NCBI RefSeq assembly: GCF_014193695.1
Contig: NZ_JACHZR010000001.1
Span: forward strand, 1,816,494-1,880,493
DNA from: Rhizobium sp. BK316
Lineage (GTDB): Bacteria; Pseudomonadota; Alphaproteobacteria; Rhizobiales; Rhizobiaceae
Direction of reading: 5' to 3'
DNA length: 64,000 nt
The position numbers were made by a program, and so were the translations under genes. How positions within the stretch are numbered: the first letter of the stretch is position 1; each line of letters begins with the position of its first letter. Under the pieces are notes generated by a model. That model was not told the DNA's origin. It was given only the letters and a program-made list of their open reading frames with translations, and made no database searches. Below, piece by piece: positions 9,342-17,682 of the stretch.

Positions 9342-9869
9342 TCAGAGAAGGCCCTTGGTCTTGAGGTCGGCGGCGAAGGTGGCAAGCGGCATGACGAGCG
9401 TGAACGGGTGGTTCTCCAGCGGCTCGGCCCCATAGCTGGCATACCATTGGGCCGCGCGCTCGCCCTTGGCGTCGATAATCAGCAGCACGCCCCCAGCCTC
9501 GGACGCGATCCGGAGGCAGCGAAGCGCCGCGGCGACGAGGAGCTGGCCGCCCAAACCATGGCCCGCGACGGAGACATCGGTTGCGATCCGCGCCAGCTTG
9601 AAGCCAGGAACTTCGTGTTGGGTCAGCCCCTTTGTCATCGACGCCGGCACGCCTGCGTGCGCCACGGAGGAAGGGGCGACAGTGTAGAATCCCAGCACGC
9701 GGTTGGGCGTAGAGGCGTCGATTGCACAGAAGGTCTTTGAGGCGTTCTGTTCGTGACTTTGACGGGCGTAGCGTCGGAAGAAATCGTTCATCGCCGGATC
9801 GCCGCAGTCGAAGGACTGGCGACCGTGCGATTTCGCGATTGCTTCCTCTCTCCAGGCGGGCAGCGTCAT
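9342..9869 (-). CDS. TacT-like GNAT acetyltransferase toxin
   Basis: A 175-residue GNAT-fold acetyltransferase. The acetyl-CoA loop is visible as GHGLGGQLL near residue 100, and the early FDCGDPAMNDFFRRYA stretch is the hallmark of the toxin subgroup that acetylates charged tRNA and stops translation (TacT/AtaT type). The gene follows a DUF1778 antitoxin gene with an ATGA overlap, the standard order for this type II toxin-antitoxin class. The enzyme should be held inactive by the antitoxin bound at its surface. Both genes look intact. Confidence 0.88.
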   Translation of the reverse strand: MTLPAWREEAIAKSHGRQSFDCGDPAMNDFFRRYARQSHEQNASKTFCAIDASTPNRVLGFYTVAPSSVAHAGVPASMTKGLTQHEVPGFKLARIATDVSVAGHGLGGQLLVAAALRCLRIASEAGGVLLIIDAKGERAAQWYASYGAEPLENHPFTLVMPLATFAADLKTKGLL

Positions 9870-10144
9870 AGAGTGTCGGGCAACGCCGCCATCGCTGCCC
9901 GCAGCTTCGCGTTGGGCTTGGGCGGATTTTCCAGCAGTTCGAGCACGCGCGCATGATCGCGCGCCGTCAGACGAACGACCTCGGCCGCCTCGATCACAGC
10001 TTCGGCTTCGCGCAAGGCGGTCTGCGTAACGAAGTTGGTCAGGTCGGTGTTGCGCAGCGCGGCGGCGCGCACGAGCTTAGCCTTCGTTTCCGGCGAAACC
10101 CGCAAATTCATGCGCTTGTTGTCATCTATGGCAGCCTGGGGCAT
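9866..10144 (-). CDS. TacA-like DUF1778 antitoxin
   Basis: A 92-residue protein with an N-terminal ribbon-helix-helix (NLRVSPETKAKLVRAAAL, residues 13-30) that binds DNA and a C-terminal helix plus tail (residues 60-92, LLENPPKPNAKL) that would wrap the GNAT toxin. It precedes the toxin gene and overlaps it by four bases. Two palindromes within 70 bp upstream of the start are probable autoregulatory operators. Confidence 0.88.
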   Translation of the reverse strand: MPQAAIDDNKRMNLRVSPETKAKLVRAAALRNTDLTNFVTQTALREAEAVIEAAEVVRLTARDHARVLELLENPPKPNAKLRAAMAALPDTL

Positions 10145-10164
10145 CTCCGTCTTCCTCGCAATTT

Positions 10165-10210
10165 GTACATGTTCAAGATGTACGCGATTATGTCGATCTT
10201 TTCAAGATCG
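10165..10210. promoter_or_regulatory. Probable operators of the TacA/TacT operon
   Basis: Two inverted repeats lie 21-66 bp before the antitoxin start: GTACAT-N7-ATGTAC (10165-10183) and CGATCTT-TTC-AAGATCG (10194-10210). RHH antitoxins usually repress their own promoter by binding such palindromes; binding here is inferred. Confidence 0.5.
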
Positions 10211-10249
10211 TGTGTCTTGATGGCGTACACTATCCGCCTTCACCGCCAA

Positions 10250-10870
10250 TGGGGGTGTTGCGGGGTTCTCCCCGCAGAAGGGGTCGGCCGAGACCGTCGC
10301 TCTCCGCGTTGGGGGGAAGGTTCACATGGCTCAATTCTCAATGGAAATTATGCGCCTAACCGCGTGTCGCCGGCACAGCGTCGCGCGTTCGAGGCGATGC
10401 AGGACCGCTTGCAGGTCCTGCAGCAAGCGGTCCAGGCACAGAGTAGCCACGAGATCATTTCGGAACGCCGGCGGCGCGCCATCGATCGCTCTCGCGGTGT
10501 CATTGGCTGAGCATTAAAGAGAAACGAAAGGAAAAGCACATGGCGGAACAGGAATCCTCTTACGACGCGGCGTCCGCGCCGAGATCGCGATCGAGGTCCT
10601 CCGCGCGGTGCCCAGTTCGAGATCCGGCGGTAATTGCCGGCTCGCTCATTGGCTCCCAGCCATCGGGCGTTTCATCTTGCCGTTGCTGGGAGTGCCTTTG
10701 CTGATCCTGCGGAATGGGATCCCGTCAGCAGGAAACCACTTAATGGCTTTCGGGGAGTTGGGGCGAATCTTAACAGCGCGCCATCAAGTAGCGTTCTAAT
10801 CCCACGGAGCATTACGAGGTTCTGGGCGAAATCCCGAAAGAGCAAACCATCATCGATGGGCCGAGTGATC
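10250..10870 (+). other. Decayed plasmid-like coding remnants
   Basis: Two scraps look once-coding. One frame ending at 10510 (from about 10360) reads PAQRRAFEAMQDRLQVLQQ and is helical and charged but lacks a good start. The next ATG at 10540 has a fine ribosome site (GAAAGGAAAAG) and starts MAEQESSYDAA, then shifts frame: the neighbouring frame continues RAEIAIEVLRAV. This looks like a small plasmid-type gene inactivated by indels. Nothing else is recognisable up to the kinase relic. Confidence 0.3.
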
Positions 10871-10879
10871 GCGCATCCA

Positions 10880-11040
10880 TCCTCAAGGTCGAGAATACCG
10901 CGTGGTGCCGAAGAGCAGTGCGCGGGTCTGGGGCTTAGCCTTGTCACGCAGATTGCCGAAACCATGGCGGAAAAGTCGGTATCGAAAGTGGTCCGTCGGG
11001 AACGAAGGTATCGATCCAGCTCCAAAATGCAGCAAGCGGC
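10880..11040 (+). pseudogene. Histidine-kinase ATPase-domain relic
   Basis: Fragments of a HATPase_c domain in shifting frames: ILKVENT (like a G1 box), then GLGLSLVTQIAE at 10925-10960 (G2 box), then, after a frame change, GIESGPSGTKVSIQL, the usual closing strand of such domains. No dimerisation domain or start remains. The order and spacing of the boxes make the origin clear even though the gene is dead. Confidence 0.55.
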
Positions 11041-11113
11041 GGACCACGTAATTGTGTGGCAATTGTTGCCCCCGAGTGTCCGGTCATCGCCATGACCGGA
11101 GCCAACGAGACAC

Positions 11114-11992
11114 ATGCCCAGCAATTCGTTTTCAAATCGTCGATTTTTCAATCATTCATCCAGGGCATCGCTCCTGGGGGTTATTGCTCTGCTGATAACG
11201 GTAACCGTTTCCGGCTGTGCTGCCGTGCCGCTCAAGGAGGCGGGAACGCTCGCCTCCTACAGCAATCTCGGTCCGTCGAAGGGGACGCTCGCCAAGAAAC
11301 GGCTCTACGTCGACGGGCAGCAACTGGCGCGGGTAAAGACCGTCGCCATCGTCCCGACCGTCTTTTCCTTCAGTGCCGCGTCCAAAATCAGGTCCGAGGC
11401 CGACCGGTCCCTGGTTTCCAATGCTCTCGACCGGGCGCTGTGCGTGGCGCTGAGCGACAAATACCAGATGGTCCCGGCCGGCCAGCCGGCGGATCTGACC
11501 GTGCGTTCGGTTGTTGCCGACATCGTTCCGACCAACAAGGCAGCTGCCGGGGTCGCGACCGTCGTCAGCGTCGGTTCGGGCTTTGCCCTGCCTGTGAGCG
11601 TACCGCGCCTCCCTTTCGGCCTTGGCGGCCTGGCGATCGAAGCCGAAGCACTCGATGCCACGGGAATGCAAAATGCCGCAATGCTGTGGGCGCGGGGCGC
11701 AAACTCCATTCAGGACAAGCCGCGCGTTTCCGAGGTCGGGGACGCCTATGGTCTTGCAACGAAATTTGCCGGCGATTTCTCACGGGCGCTGATCGCCGGA
11801 AAGGAACCGAAGGGACTGAATCTTTCGCTTCCGTCGAGACAGCGCGCCCGCTCCTGGCTCGGCGGAAAGCCGAAATATGCTGCCTGCGATGCGTTCGGCC
11901 GCGCACCCGGGCTGCTTGGTGCCCTCGCTTCGAAGTATGGCGCTCCGCCGCAATGGACGGAAAAGAAGCCGAAGCCTGCAATGACGCGTTGA
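11114..11992 (+). CDS. DUF3313-like outer-membrane lipoprotein
   Basis: 292 residues. A basic N-terminus and hydrophobic segment (about 20-33) end in a lipobox, VSGC, with Cys near residue 35, so the protein should be lipidated and carried to the outer membrane. The rest resembles DUF3313 proteins: a KRLYVDGQQL strand, a TVAIVPTVFSF segment and a Gly/Ala-rich domain. The C-terminus is basic and Pro-rich. Function of the family is unknown. It stands alone between the decayed zone and another exported protein. Confidence 0.7.
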   Translation: MPSNSFSNRRFFNHSSRASLLGVIALLITVTVSGCAAVPLKEAGTLASYSNLGPSKGTLAKKRLYVDGQQLARVKTVAIVPTVFSFSAASKIRSEADRSLVSNALDRALCVALSDKYQMVPAGQPADLTVRSVVADIVPTNKAAAGVATVVSVGSGFALPVSVPRLPFGLGGLAIEAEALDATGMQNAAMLWARGANSIQDKPRVSEVGDAYGLATKFAGDFSRALIAGKEPKGLNLSLPSRQRARSWLGGKPKYAACDAFGRAPGLLGALASKYGAPPQWTEKKPKPAMTR

Positions 11993-12307
11993 CGGAAAGC
12001 ATGCCCAGGCGCCGTCTAGCCGCTCCGCGAAGACATGGAACAGACGTCAAGGAGATCGACCGGCTTTGCCGGTCGAGGACGGGCGGAGACAGTGCCGGAA
12101 CCCCGCGGCATTGCTCTGCCCGCCTGCCCTTCGCGTGCAGGGAGTGTCAGTCCTGACGATCTCGCCGAACGGCGGCTTATCTCCGTCGACAGTATTCGAT
12201 CCGCCCCAGGAAGACGTCGCAGGGGACGATCTGATGCAACATTCTTCCCTTTGCATAGGGACGCTGTATTCTGATGTCGCCAGACACACTTCGATTTGAG
12301 GAAGAGT
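11993..12307. other. Intergenic, nothing recognised
   Basis: About 315 bp. Overlapping ORFs on both strands have no domain or start signal; no clear hairpin or box was found. Confidence 0.4.
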
Positions 12308-12886
12308 ATGCCTGTCGATCATCTTGAAATTCGTTCGCAGACGGGATCTGGCCTGGCGGGTTCGCTTGGCGACACGAAGCGTCAGGTCACGACATGCCGG
12401 AACGGTTGGTACCATCTGAGGTGCGTGGCGTTCGGCGCGATCATTGTTGCCACACCATTCTTGAGCGCACCGGCATCCGCCGCCAATGTTCTCGAACGAG
12501 CGATCGAGGCCGCGCAGCCCTGCAAGCCATTGAAGGTCAGGCAATCGGTTTTGGGTGTGAAGGTCGAATTGGGCATCGACAAGCTCGACTTCGTTAAAGT
12601 CGATACGCTTGAAATCCGCGTTATCGGAGATCTGGCCGAGGCAAGCGCACTCGGAACGCTCGCCTGCAGGACGTCGGACGATGCCCCTCTTCAGGGTGGT
12701 TTTTCGGCAAAGGCTCGAATTCACCTGCAGACCAATCTCGTCACCTGTGTCATGAGCGGAAGTTCGATCGAGATCGTCGAGGCCGGCGGTGAGTTCGGTG
12801 ACGTTGTCACGGCACTCGAACCCGAGATTTCGGCCGCCCTTCGCAAGGGCGTGGAGAAGGCACTGAAGAAACTCTGCGCGAGCTGA
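12308..12886 (+). CDS. Exported protein of unknown function
   Basis: 192 residues from the ATG at 12308, which follows GAGGAAG; a TTG twelve bases upstream is less likely. After about 36 polar residues there is a hydrophobic stretch (VAFGAIIVATPFLS) and an APASAAN cleavage site, so the mature domain of about 130 residues should be periplasmic. It has two Cys pairs (QPCKP, LACRT, VTCVM, KLCAS) and an alternating beta-like pattern with VLGVKVELGIDKLDFVKV. No family is recognised. The unusually long N-region before the signal core is odd and may mean the true start lies further in. Confidence 0.55.
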   Translation: MPVDHLEIRSQTGSGLAGSLGDTKRQVTTCRNGWYHLRCVAFGAIIVATPFLSAPASAANVLERAIEAAQPCKPLKVRQSVLGVKVELGIDKLDFVKVDTLEIRVIGDLAEASALGTLACRTSDDAPLQGGFSAKARIHLQTNLVTCVMSGSSIEIVEAGGEFGDVVTALEPEISAALRKGVEKALKKLCAS

Positions 12887-12969
12887 AATCGCGGCGGATA
12901 GGTGAAGGGTGATCGGTCTGCAGGCTGGCGGCTTCCCATGCGCGTCTGTGCCTCATCGACACGGCGTCG

Positions 12970-13731
12970 TCACCGGAGATAGTGGATGTGCGGTCGGGCG
13001 TGATAGGGCGAGGCTTCGACGCGCGCATCCACCGAGAAAACATCCCTGAGGACTTCTTCGGTCAATACCTCGGCCGGTGTACCGGACGCAACGATCTTCC
13101 CGCTTTGCATGACGATCAGCTCGTCGCAAAACATGGCCGCATGGTTGAGGTCGTGCAGCGCAATGATGCTGGTGACCGGCAGACTGGAGACGAGCCGCAT
13201 GAGGCTGATCTGGTGCTGGATATCGAGATGGTTGGTCGGTTCATCGAGGATCAGTTCTTTCGGCGACTGCGCCAAGGCCCTTGCGATCTGGGCGCGCTGC
13301 TTTTCCCCACCGGACAGGCTCTGCCAGCGATCATGCCGTTTGGCGGACATGCCGGCCCGCTTCAACGCTTCTTCAACAGCCTGATCGTCGGCGAGCGTCC
13401 AGCTGGAAAACATCGAGCGGTGCGGAAAGCGTCCGAGCTCGACGACATCCACGACCCTGAGATTGGCGTTGGTCGTCGCATGCTGTTCGACGAAGGCGAC
13501 GCGCTGCGCGATCGTGCGACGCCCGATGGCCCTTATGTCCCTCCGGTCGAGCCAGATGCGCCCGGAATTGGGTCGCTTCAGGCCGGCAAGAAGCCGCAGC
13601 AGTGACGTCTTGCCGGAACCGTTCGGGCCAAGAAGGCCGAGCATCTTTCCCGGTGTTGCTTCGAAGGAGACGCCATCGAGTATGGTCTTCTTGCCAATTT
13701 TCCAGACGAGGTTTTCGGCTTTGATGCTCAT
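12970..13731 (-). CDS. ABC importer ATP-binding protein (FecE/BtuD type)
   Basis: 253 residues with Walker A GPNGSGKTS (about residues 35-43), signature LSGGEKQR, Walker B LILDEPTNHLD and the switch His in IIALHDLNH. This is the set-up of iron-siderophore/heme/B12 import ATPases. Its ATG overlaps the permease stop by four bases, and a substrate-binding protein gene precedes the permease, so the three form one operon. It would power uptake of an iron chelate or corrinoid across the inner membrane. Confidence 0.9.
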   Translation of the reverse strand: MSIKAENLVWKIGKKTILDGVSFEATPGKMLGLLGPNGSGKTSLLRLLAGLKRPNSGRIWLDRRDIRAIGRRTIAQRVAFVEQHATTNANLRVVDVVELGRFPHRSMFSSWTLADDQAVEEALKRAGMSAKRHDRWQSLSGGEKQRAQIARALAQSPKELILDEPTNHLDIQHQISLMRLVSSLPVTSIIALHDLNHAAMFCDELIVMQSGKIVASGTPAEVLTEEVLRDVFSVDARVEASPYHARPHIHYLR

Positions 13732-14768
13732 GATGCGCGCTGGAACCGGTAAAGGATGACGGAGAAGAAGGGGACGCCAACCAGCGCCGTGACGACCCCG
13801 ATCGGCAGGACCTGCTGCGGGATGAGCGCGCGTGAGGCGATGTCGGCAAGCACCATGAAGATTGCGCCAACAATGGCGCAGGCTGGGAGAAGCCGGATAT
13901 GGAGCGGCCCGACGACGAAGCGCGCCGCATGCGGCACGACAAGACCGACGAAGCCGATCGAGCCGACCATGCTGACGATCGTCGCCGTCATCATTGCGGT
14001 CAGCGAAAACAGCGCGATGCGGGTCCTGCCGACGTTGACACCAAGGGATGCGGCCGCTTCATCACCGAAGGCAAAAGCATCCAGAACCCTGGCATAGAAC
14101 AGACAGGCGACAAGCCCGAAGCCGACGATGACAGAAACCAGCATAAACTCCGGCCAGCGCACGCCGCCGAAGCTGCCGAGCAGCCAGAACATGACGTCGC
14201 GAGCCTGCTGCGCGTTGCCTGATGTCGTAACCACGTAGGATGTGGCGGCGTTGAAGAGCTGCGAAGCGGCAACGCCGGCGAGGATCGTCCGGTCGGCGCC
14301 GCCGCGCGTGCCGTTGGACAGCAGCGCCACGAAAAGAAAGGCGGCAAATGCGCCGGCAAAAGCCCCGGCCGACAACGAAACCGCACCTGCACCAACGCCG
14401 AGAATGATGATGGTGACCGCGCCGGTGGACGCGCCGGCGGAGATACCAAGCACATAGGGCTCGGCCAGGGGGTTGCGAAGCAGCGATTGCATGATCGCAC
14501 CCGACAGAGCCAGTCCCGCGCCGCAGAAAGCGGCCACGAGCGCGCGGCTGAGACGATAATCCCAGATCACGGTCTCGTGGATGCGGTTGAGTTCCACCGC
14601 CGTCCATCCCAGCCTGTTCGTGACCGCGGCAAACGTCGTGGTCAGCGGGATCGGCAGGTCGCCGATCCCGACACTGATGCCGACGACCAGACCGACCGCC
14701 ACAAGGGAGGCCAACAGGAGGAGGCCGAAGGGGGCGGCCCGCTGCAGAGAGCGGTTCGAGGCGGTCAC
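13728..14768 (-). CDS. ABC importer permease (FecCD family)
   Basis: 346 residues with about 10 membrane segments and the family signature GAIMQSLLRNPLAEPYVLG near residue 90, the ATPase-coupling region of FecCD/BtuC permeases. The frame is open for another 88 codons upstream, but those lie inside the binding-protein gene; GTG at 14768 overlaps that gene's TGA (GTGA) and gives a proper length and a first hydrophobic helix at residues 12-33. Only one permease gene is present, so a homodimer is expected. Confidence 0.88.
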   Translation of the reverse strand: MTASNRSLQRAAPFGLLLLASLVAVGLVVGISVGIGDLPIPLTTTFAAVTNRLGWTAVELNRIHETVIWDYRLSRALVAAFCGAGLALSGAIMQSLLRNPLAEPYVLGISAGASTGAVTIIILGVGAGAVSLSAGAFAGAFAAFLFVALLSNGTRGGADRTILAGVAASQLFNAATSYVVTTSGNAQQARDVMFWLLGSFGGVRWPEFMLVSVIVGFGLVACLFYARVLDAFAFGDEAAASLGVNVGRTRIALFSLTAMMTATIVSMVGSIGFVGLVVPHAARFVVGPLHIRLLPACAIVGAIFMVLADIASRALIPQQVLPIGVVTALVGVPFFSVILYRFQRAS

Positions 14769-15787
14769 TTGATCAGGCCGAGTGCTTTCAGTTGCTCGGC
14801 TACCTGTTCCGCGCCGTAGATCGTGCGGATCGTCGGGTTCATGGCTTGGCCGTCCATGACGACGATTGCCTTGTTTTTCACCGCTGGCATCTGGCTGACG
14901 GCAGGATCGCTGTTCAAGAACTTGATCTTGGCTTCCGGCTTGTCGAGCTCCCAGCGGTTGCGGTCGAGATTGGCCACGACGATGACATCCGGATTGGCGG
15001 CGATGATGCTTTCCCAGCCAAGGGACGGCCATTCTGCTTCGGTGGTAATCGCATTCTTACCGCCGAGAAGATCGGCGATGAAACCGGAAGCTCCATTCTT
15101 GCCGCCGAGATAGGCATCGGCGGAAGGCGACTGGCTGGAGAACCAAAAGACGTAGGAAAGCTGCTTGCCATCCCTGGACACGCTGGCGCGCAACGCCGCT
15201 TCACGCTTCTTGAAGTCGGCAATCAGCGCCTGGCCACGATCGGCGACGTCAAAAATCTGCGAAAGCTCGTCGATCTCCTTGTACAGCAGATCCATGTTCC
15301 AGAGCTGGTCGCGGCTGCCGTACTCGTTTTTGACCTTTTCGGTGCTGAGGCAGGTGCTCGGCGAAATGTAGCTTGGTATGCCGATCTTGTCGAAGTCCTC
15401 GCGCTTGGCGACCTTGCTCGTCGGGCCGATCAGGCTTGGCAAGGCCGCCGCCACGAAATCCGGGTCTTGCGCCAGAATCGACTCGAAGGTCGGAAACTCG
15501 ACAGACAGAAGCTTGACCTTCGCGTTGGCTTCGGCGAGCTCAGGCAGAACCTTGCTCGGCCAGAATGCGGTACCGGCCATTTTGTCTTCCAGACCGAGAA
15601 GCAGCATGATCTCCGCGCTGTTCTGGCCAAGTCCGATGGCTCGTGCTGGAGCCTTGGCGACGGTCACCTTCGCACCGCAATTGTCGAGCGTCAGCGGATA
15701 GGTGGTCGGTGCGGACAATACCGGTGTTGCGATCAGGCCGAGCACGGCGACGAAACCTGGAACTGCGAGGGACTTGAAAACTCTCAT
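14765..15787 (-). CDS. ABC importer substrate-binding protein (iron/B12 type)
   Basis: 340 residues from the ATG at 15787 (AGGAAG upstream); the frame extends to 15859 but the extra 24 residues precede a normal signal peptide (FKSLAVPGFVAVLGLIATPVLSA). The mature protein is a class III binding protein with two lobes; AIGLGQNSAEIMLLLGL and DPDFVAAALPS are typical. A Cys in STCLST may form a disulfide. Which iron chelate or corrinoid it binds cannot be told; no cobalamin riboswitch or Fur box was recognised upstream. Confidence 0.85.
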   Translation of the reverse strand: MRVFKSLAVPGFVAVLGLIATPVLSAPTTYPLTLDNCGAKVTVAKAPARAIGLGQNSAEIMLLLGLEDKMAGTAFWPSKVLPELAEANAKVKLLSVEFPTFESILAQDPDFVAAALPSLIGPTSKVAKREDFDKIGIPSYISPSTCLSTEKVKNEYGSRDQLWNMDLLYKEIDELSQIFDVADRGQALIADFKKREAALRASVSRDGKQLSYVFWFSSQSPSADAYLGGKNGASGFIADLLGGKNAITTEAEWPSLGWESIIAANPDVIVVANLDRNRWELDKPEAKIKFLNSDPAVSQMPAVKNKAIVVMDGQAMNPTIRTIYGAEQVAEQLKALGLIK

Positions 15788-16080
15788 GAGAACTTCCTGT
15801 TCTTCGAACCCCCAACATGGGGATTCTAAGGGCGCGCGCGGTATAACCTGCTTGCCCAAGGAAAAACAAGAGTGGTGTAGTCATCTTTTGCAGTGACAGG
15901 TGCTGGCTGAATACGCCCGCAATCATGAGAGGATAATCAACAGAAGTCCGCGCAACGCTGTTTCCTGGCAGGGCGGAGAACCAGCTCTGCCAGAACAGGT
16001 GAGCCGGCTTGCCCGTCCCGCCATCCTCCATGCCGTACAAAGCCTGATCTTGATCGCCATGAAAGTCCGGAACGAAGCTA

Positions 16081-16410
16081 TCAGCGGCCGCTATCGTCAA
16101 GCTCTTCGAGCGTGCGGAGCAGGCGTTGCTGGATCTCGGCCTCCTGCCGGTTCACGGCCGCGACAAGCCTGCGCATCGCGCCGCGCATGCCGTGGAGCTG
16201 GTCGATGAGCTCCATGACGACGTCGACGCCGGCCTCGTTGACGCCCATTTGGCGCGTGAGGTCCAGGATCAGGCGGGCGCGGGCAAGATCGGCATCCCGG
16301 AACCGACGCCGGCCCTCGGAAATATCGGGGGCCAGCCAGCCCTGCTCGACCCACAAATCGAGCTCGGTCACGTCGATTTTGAGGTAGAGTCGGAATTCGC
16401 GATCGTCCAT
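16081..16410 (-). CDS. cbpM: Chaperone modulator CbpM
   Basis: 109 residues, a MerR-like small protein (LYLKIDVTELDLWVEQGWL and the RRRFRDADLARARLI helix) that in other bacteria binds the J-domain of CbpA and holds it back. It is two bases downstream of cbpA, in the same operon. Confidence 0.85.
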   Translation of the reverse strand: MDDREFRLYLKIDVTELDLWVEQGWLAPDISEGRRRFRDADLARARLILDLTRQMGVNEAGVDVVMELIDQLHGMRGAMRRLVAAVNRQEAEIQQRLLRTLEELDDSGR

Positions 16411-16412
16411 GG

Positions 16413-17339
16413 TCAGGTCTCCATGTTCTTTCTCGGATCCTGTGTGTCGGCTGCCGCCCAGTCCTTGACGAAGGCGGTCAGCTGTTCGTCCGGCTGTTCG
16501 GGCAGCATGATCTTCAGCGTCACATAGACATCACCGGCGTCGCCGCCGCGCTTCACAACACCCTTGCCCTTGAGGCGCAGGACCTTGCCGCTGCTGGAAT
16601 TTGCCGGCAGCGTCAGGTTGACCGGTCCTGATGGTGTCGGCACGCGCACCTTTCCGCCGAGTACCGCTTCTCTCAACGTGACGGGCAGATCGAGGCGGAT
16701 GTCGTCGCCGTCGCGGGTGAAGAAACGGTGCGGGCGCACGCGGACGTCGATCAGCGCATCGCCGGCCGGGCCGCCGCCGAAACCGGGTTCTCCCTTGCCG
16801 CGCAGGCGCAGCGTCTGGCCGTCGCGCGTGCCGGGCGGGATCTTGACGTCGAGCGCCGGGCCGTCCGACAGTTTCACCTGGCTCTGCGTGCCATTCACGG
16901 CATCGAGGAAATCCACCTCCATCGAGAAGCGCCGGTCCTGGCCCTTTGCGCGGAACTGGCCGCCGCCACCGCCACCGCCAGCGCGGCGCGAGAAGAAACT
17001 TGCGAAGAGATCGTCGGCGTCTCCAAAATCGGCAAAGCCGGCGCCGTTATGATAGGCGCCGCCCGGGCCGCTCGAGGAGGCATAGTCTCGATAGTAGCTG
17101 CGGGGCGCCTGTTCGGCTCCGGTGATGTCGATCTCGCCACGATCGAAGCGGCCGCGTTTCTCCTCATCGCTCAGGATTTCATAGGCGGCAGAAATCTCCT
17201 TGAACTTTGCCTCGGCCTTCTTGTCACCGGGGTTCAGGTCGGGATGGAGCTTCTTGGCAAGCTTGCGGAATGCCCCCTGAATGTCCTTCTGGGTGGCATC
17301 CCGTTTCACGCCCAGAAGCTCGTATGGATCTTGGCTCAT
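16413..17339 (-). CDS. cbpA: DnaJ-family co-chaperone CbpA
   Basis: 308 residues: N-terminal J-domain ([14 protein letters not shown], with HPD at LHPDLN near residue 34), a Gly-rich linker with a run of Gly around residue 115, and two C-terminal DnaJ beta-domains ([33 protein letters not shown]). The Cys-rich zinc domain of true DnaJ is absent, which marks CbpA. It stimulates DnaK and binds curved DNA in E. coli. The next gene is its modulator cbpM. An FNR-type box lies about 310 bp upstream, too far to assign safely. Confidence 0.92.
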   Translation of the reverse strand: MSQDPYELLGVKRDATQKDIQGAFRKLAKKLHPDLNPGDKKAEAKFKEISAAYEILSDEEKRGRFDRGEIDITGAEQAPRSYYRDYASSSGPGGAYHNGAGFADFGDADDLFASFFSRRAGGGGGGGQFRAKGQDRRFSMEVDFLDAVNGTQSQVKLSDGPALDVKIPPGTRDGQTLRLRGKGEPGFGGGPAGDALIDVRVRPHRFFTRDGDDIRLDLPVTLREAVLGGKVRVPTPSGPVNLTLPANSSSGKVLRLKGKGVVKRGGDAGDVYVTLKIMLPEQPDEQLTAFVKDWAAADTQDPRKNMET

Positions 17340-17682
17340 ACATGTCTCCGTGTAAGGGCAGCGAATACTGCGGACTGGAATCCGCCTTGATATAGGTTGC
17401 CGGTCCGATGCTGGGGAGGGGACGAGGGCAGCGTCCTGTCATTTGGCCTGGCGAAAAGGGACGGCACCAGCTCGTAGGGTGGGCAGGGGCGCTGGCACCG
17501 GCCGTTTCCCCCTTCCGGCATGCAGTCCAGGCGGCAGCACGAAGAGCAGAACCGCACAGGCAACCATGTGGCGATCGCCACCTGTTTCCAAAGCTGCGCC
17601 TCTCCATCCGCCAGAATGAAGCAAGGTCAACGACCGGAACGCTACGTGCCTTGATCAACGTCAAAATTGACGTGCCTGTATC
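17340..17682. other. Intergenic with an orphan FNR-type box
   Basis: About 340 bp between cbpA and the alcohol dehydrogenase end. No convincing gene. It contains a 14-bp perfect palindrome GTGGCGATCGCCAC at 17568-17581 and the sequence TTGATCAACGTCAA at 17651-17664, listed below. Confidence 0.5.
17651..17664. promoter_or_regulatory. Orphan FNR/FixK-like box
   Basis: TTGATCAACGTCAA fits TTGAT-N4-GTCAA. It sits 19 bp past the alcohol dehydrogenase stop and 312 bp before cbpA, with no good -10 at the usual distance on either side. It could serve an unannotated transcript towards cbpA or be chance. Confidence 0.3.

Noticed and set aside
12047..12724. 225-codon minus-strand ORF
   Set aside because: It opposes the exported-protein gene at 12308, which has a ribosome site and signal peptide; this one has neither.
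15788..16080. Cobalamin riboswitch before the ABC importer
   Set aside because: The conserved B12-box core and its flanking stems could not be found in the leader.
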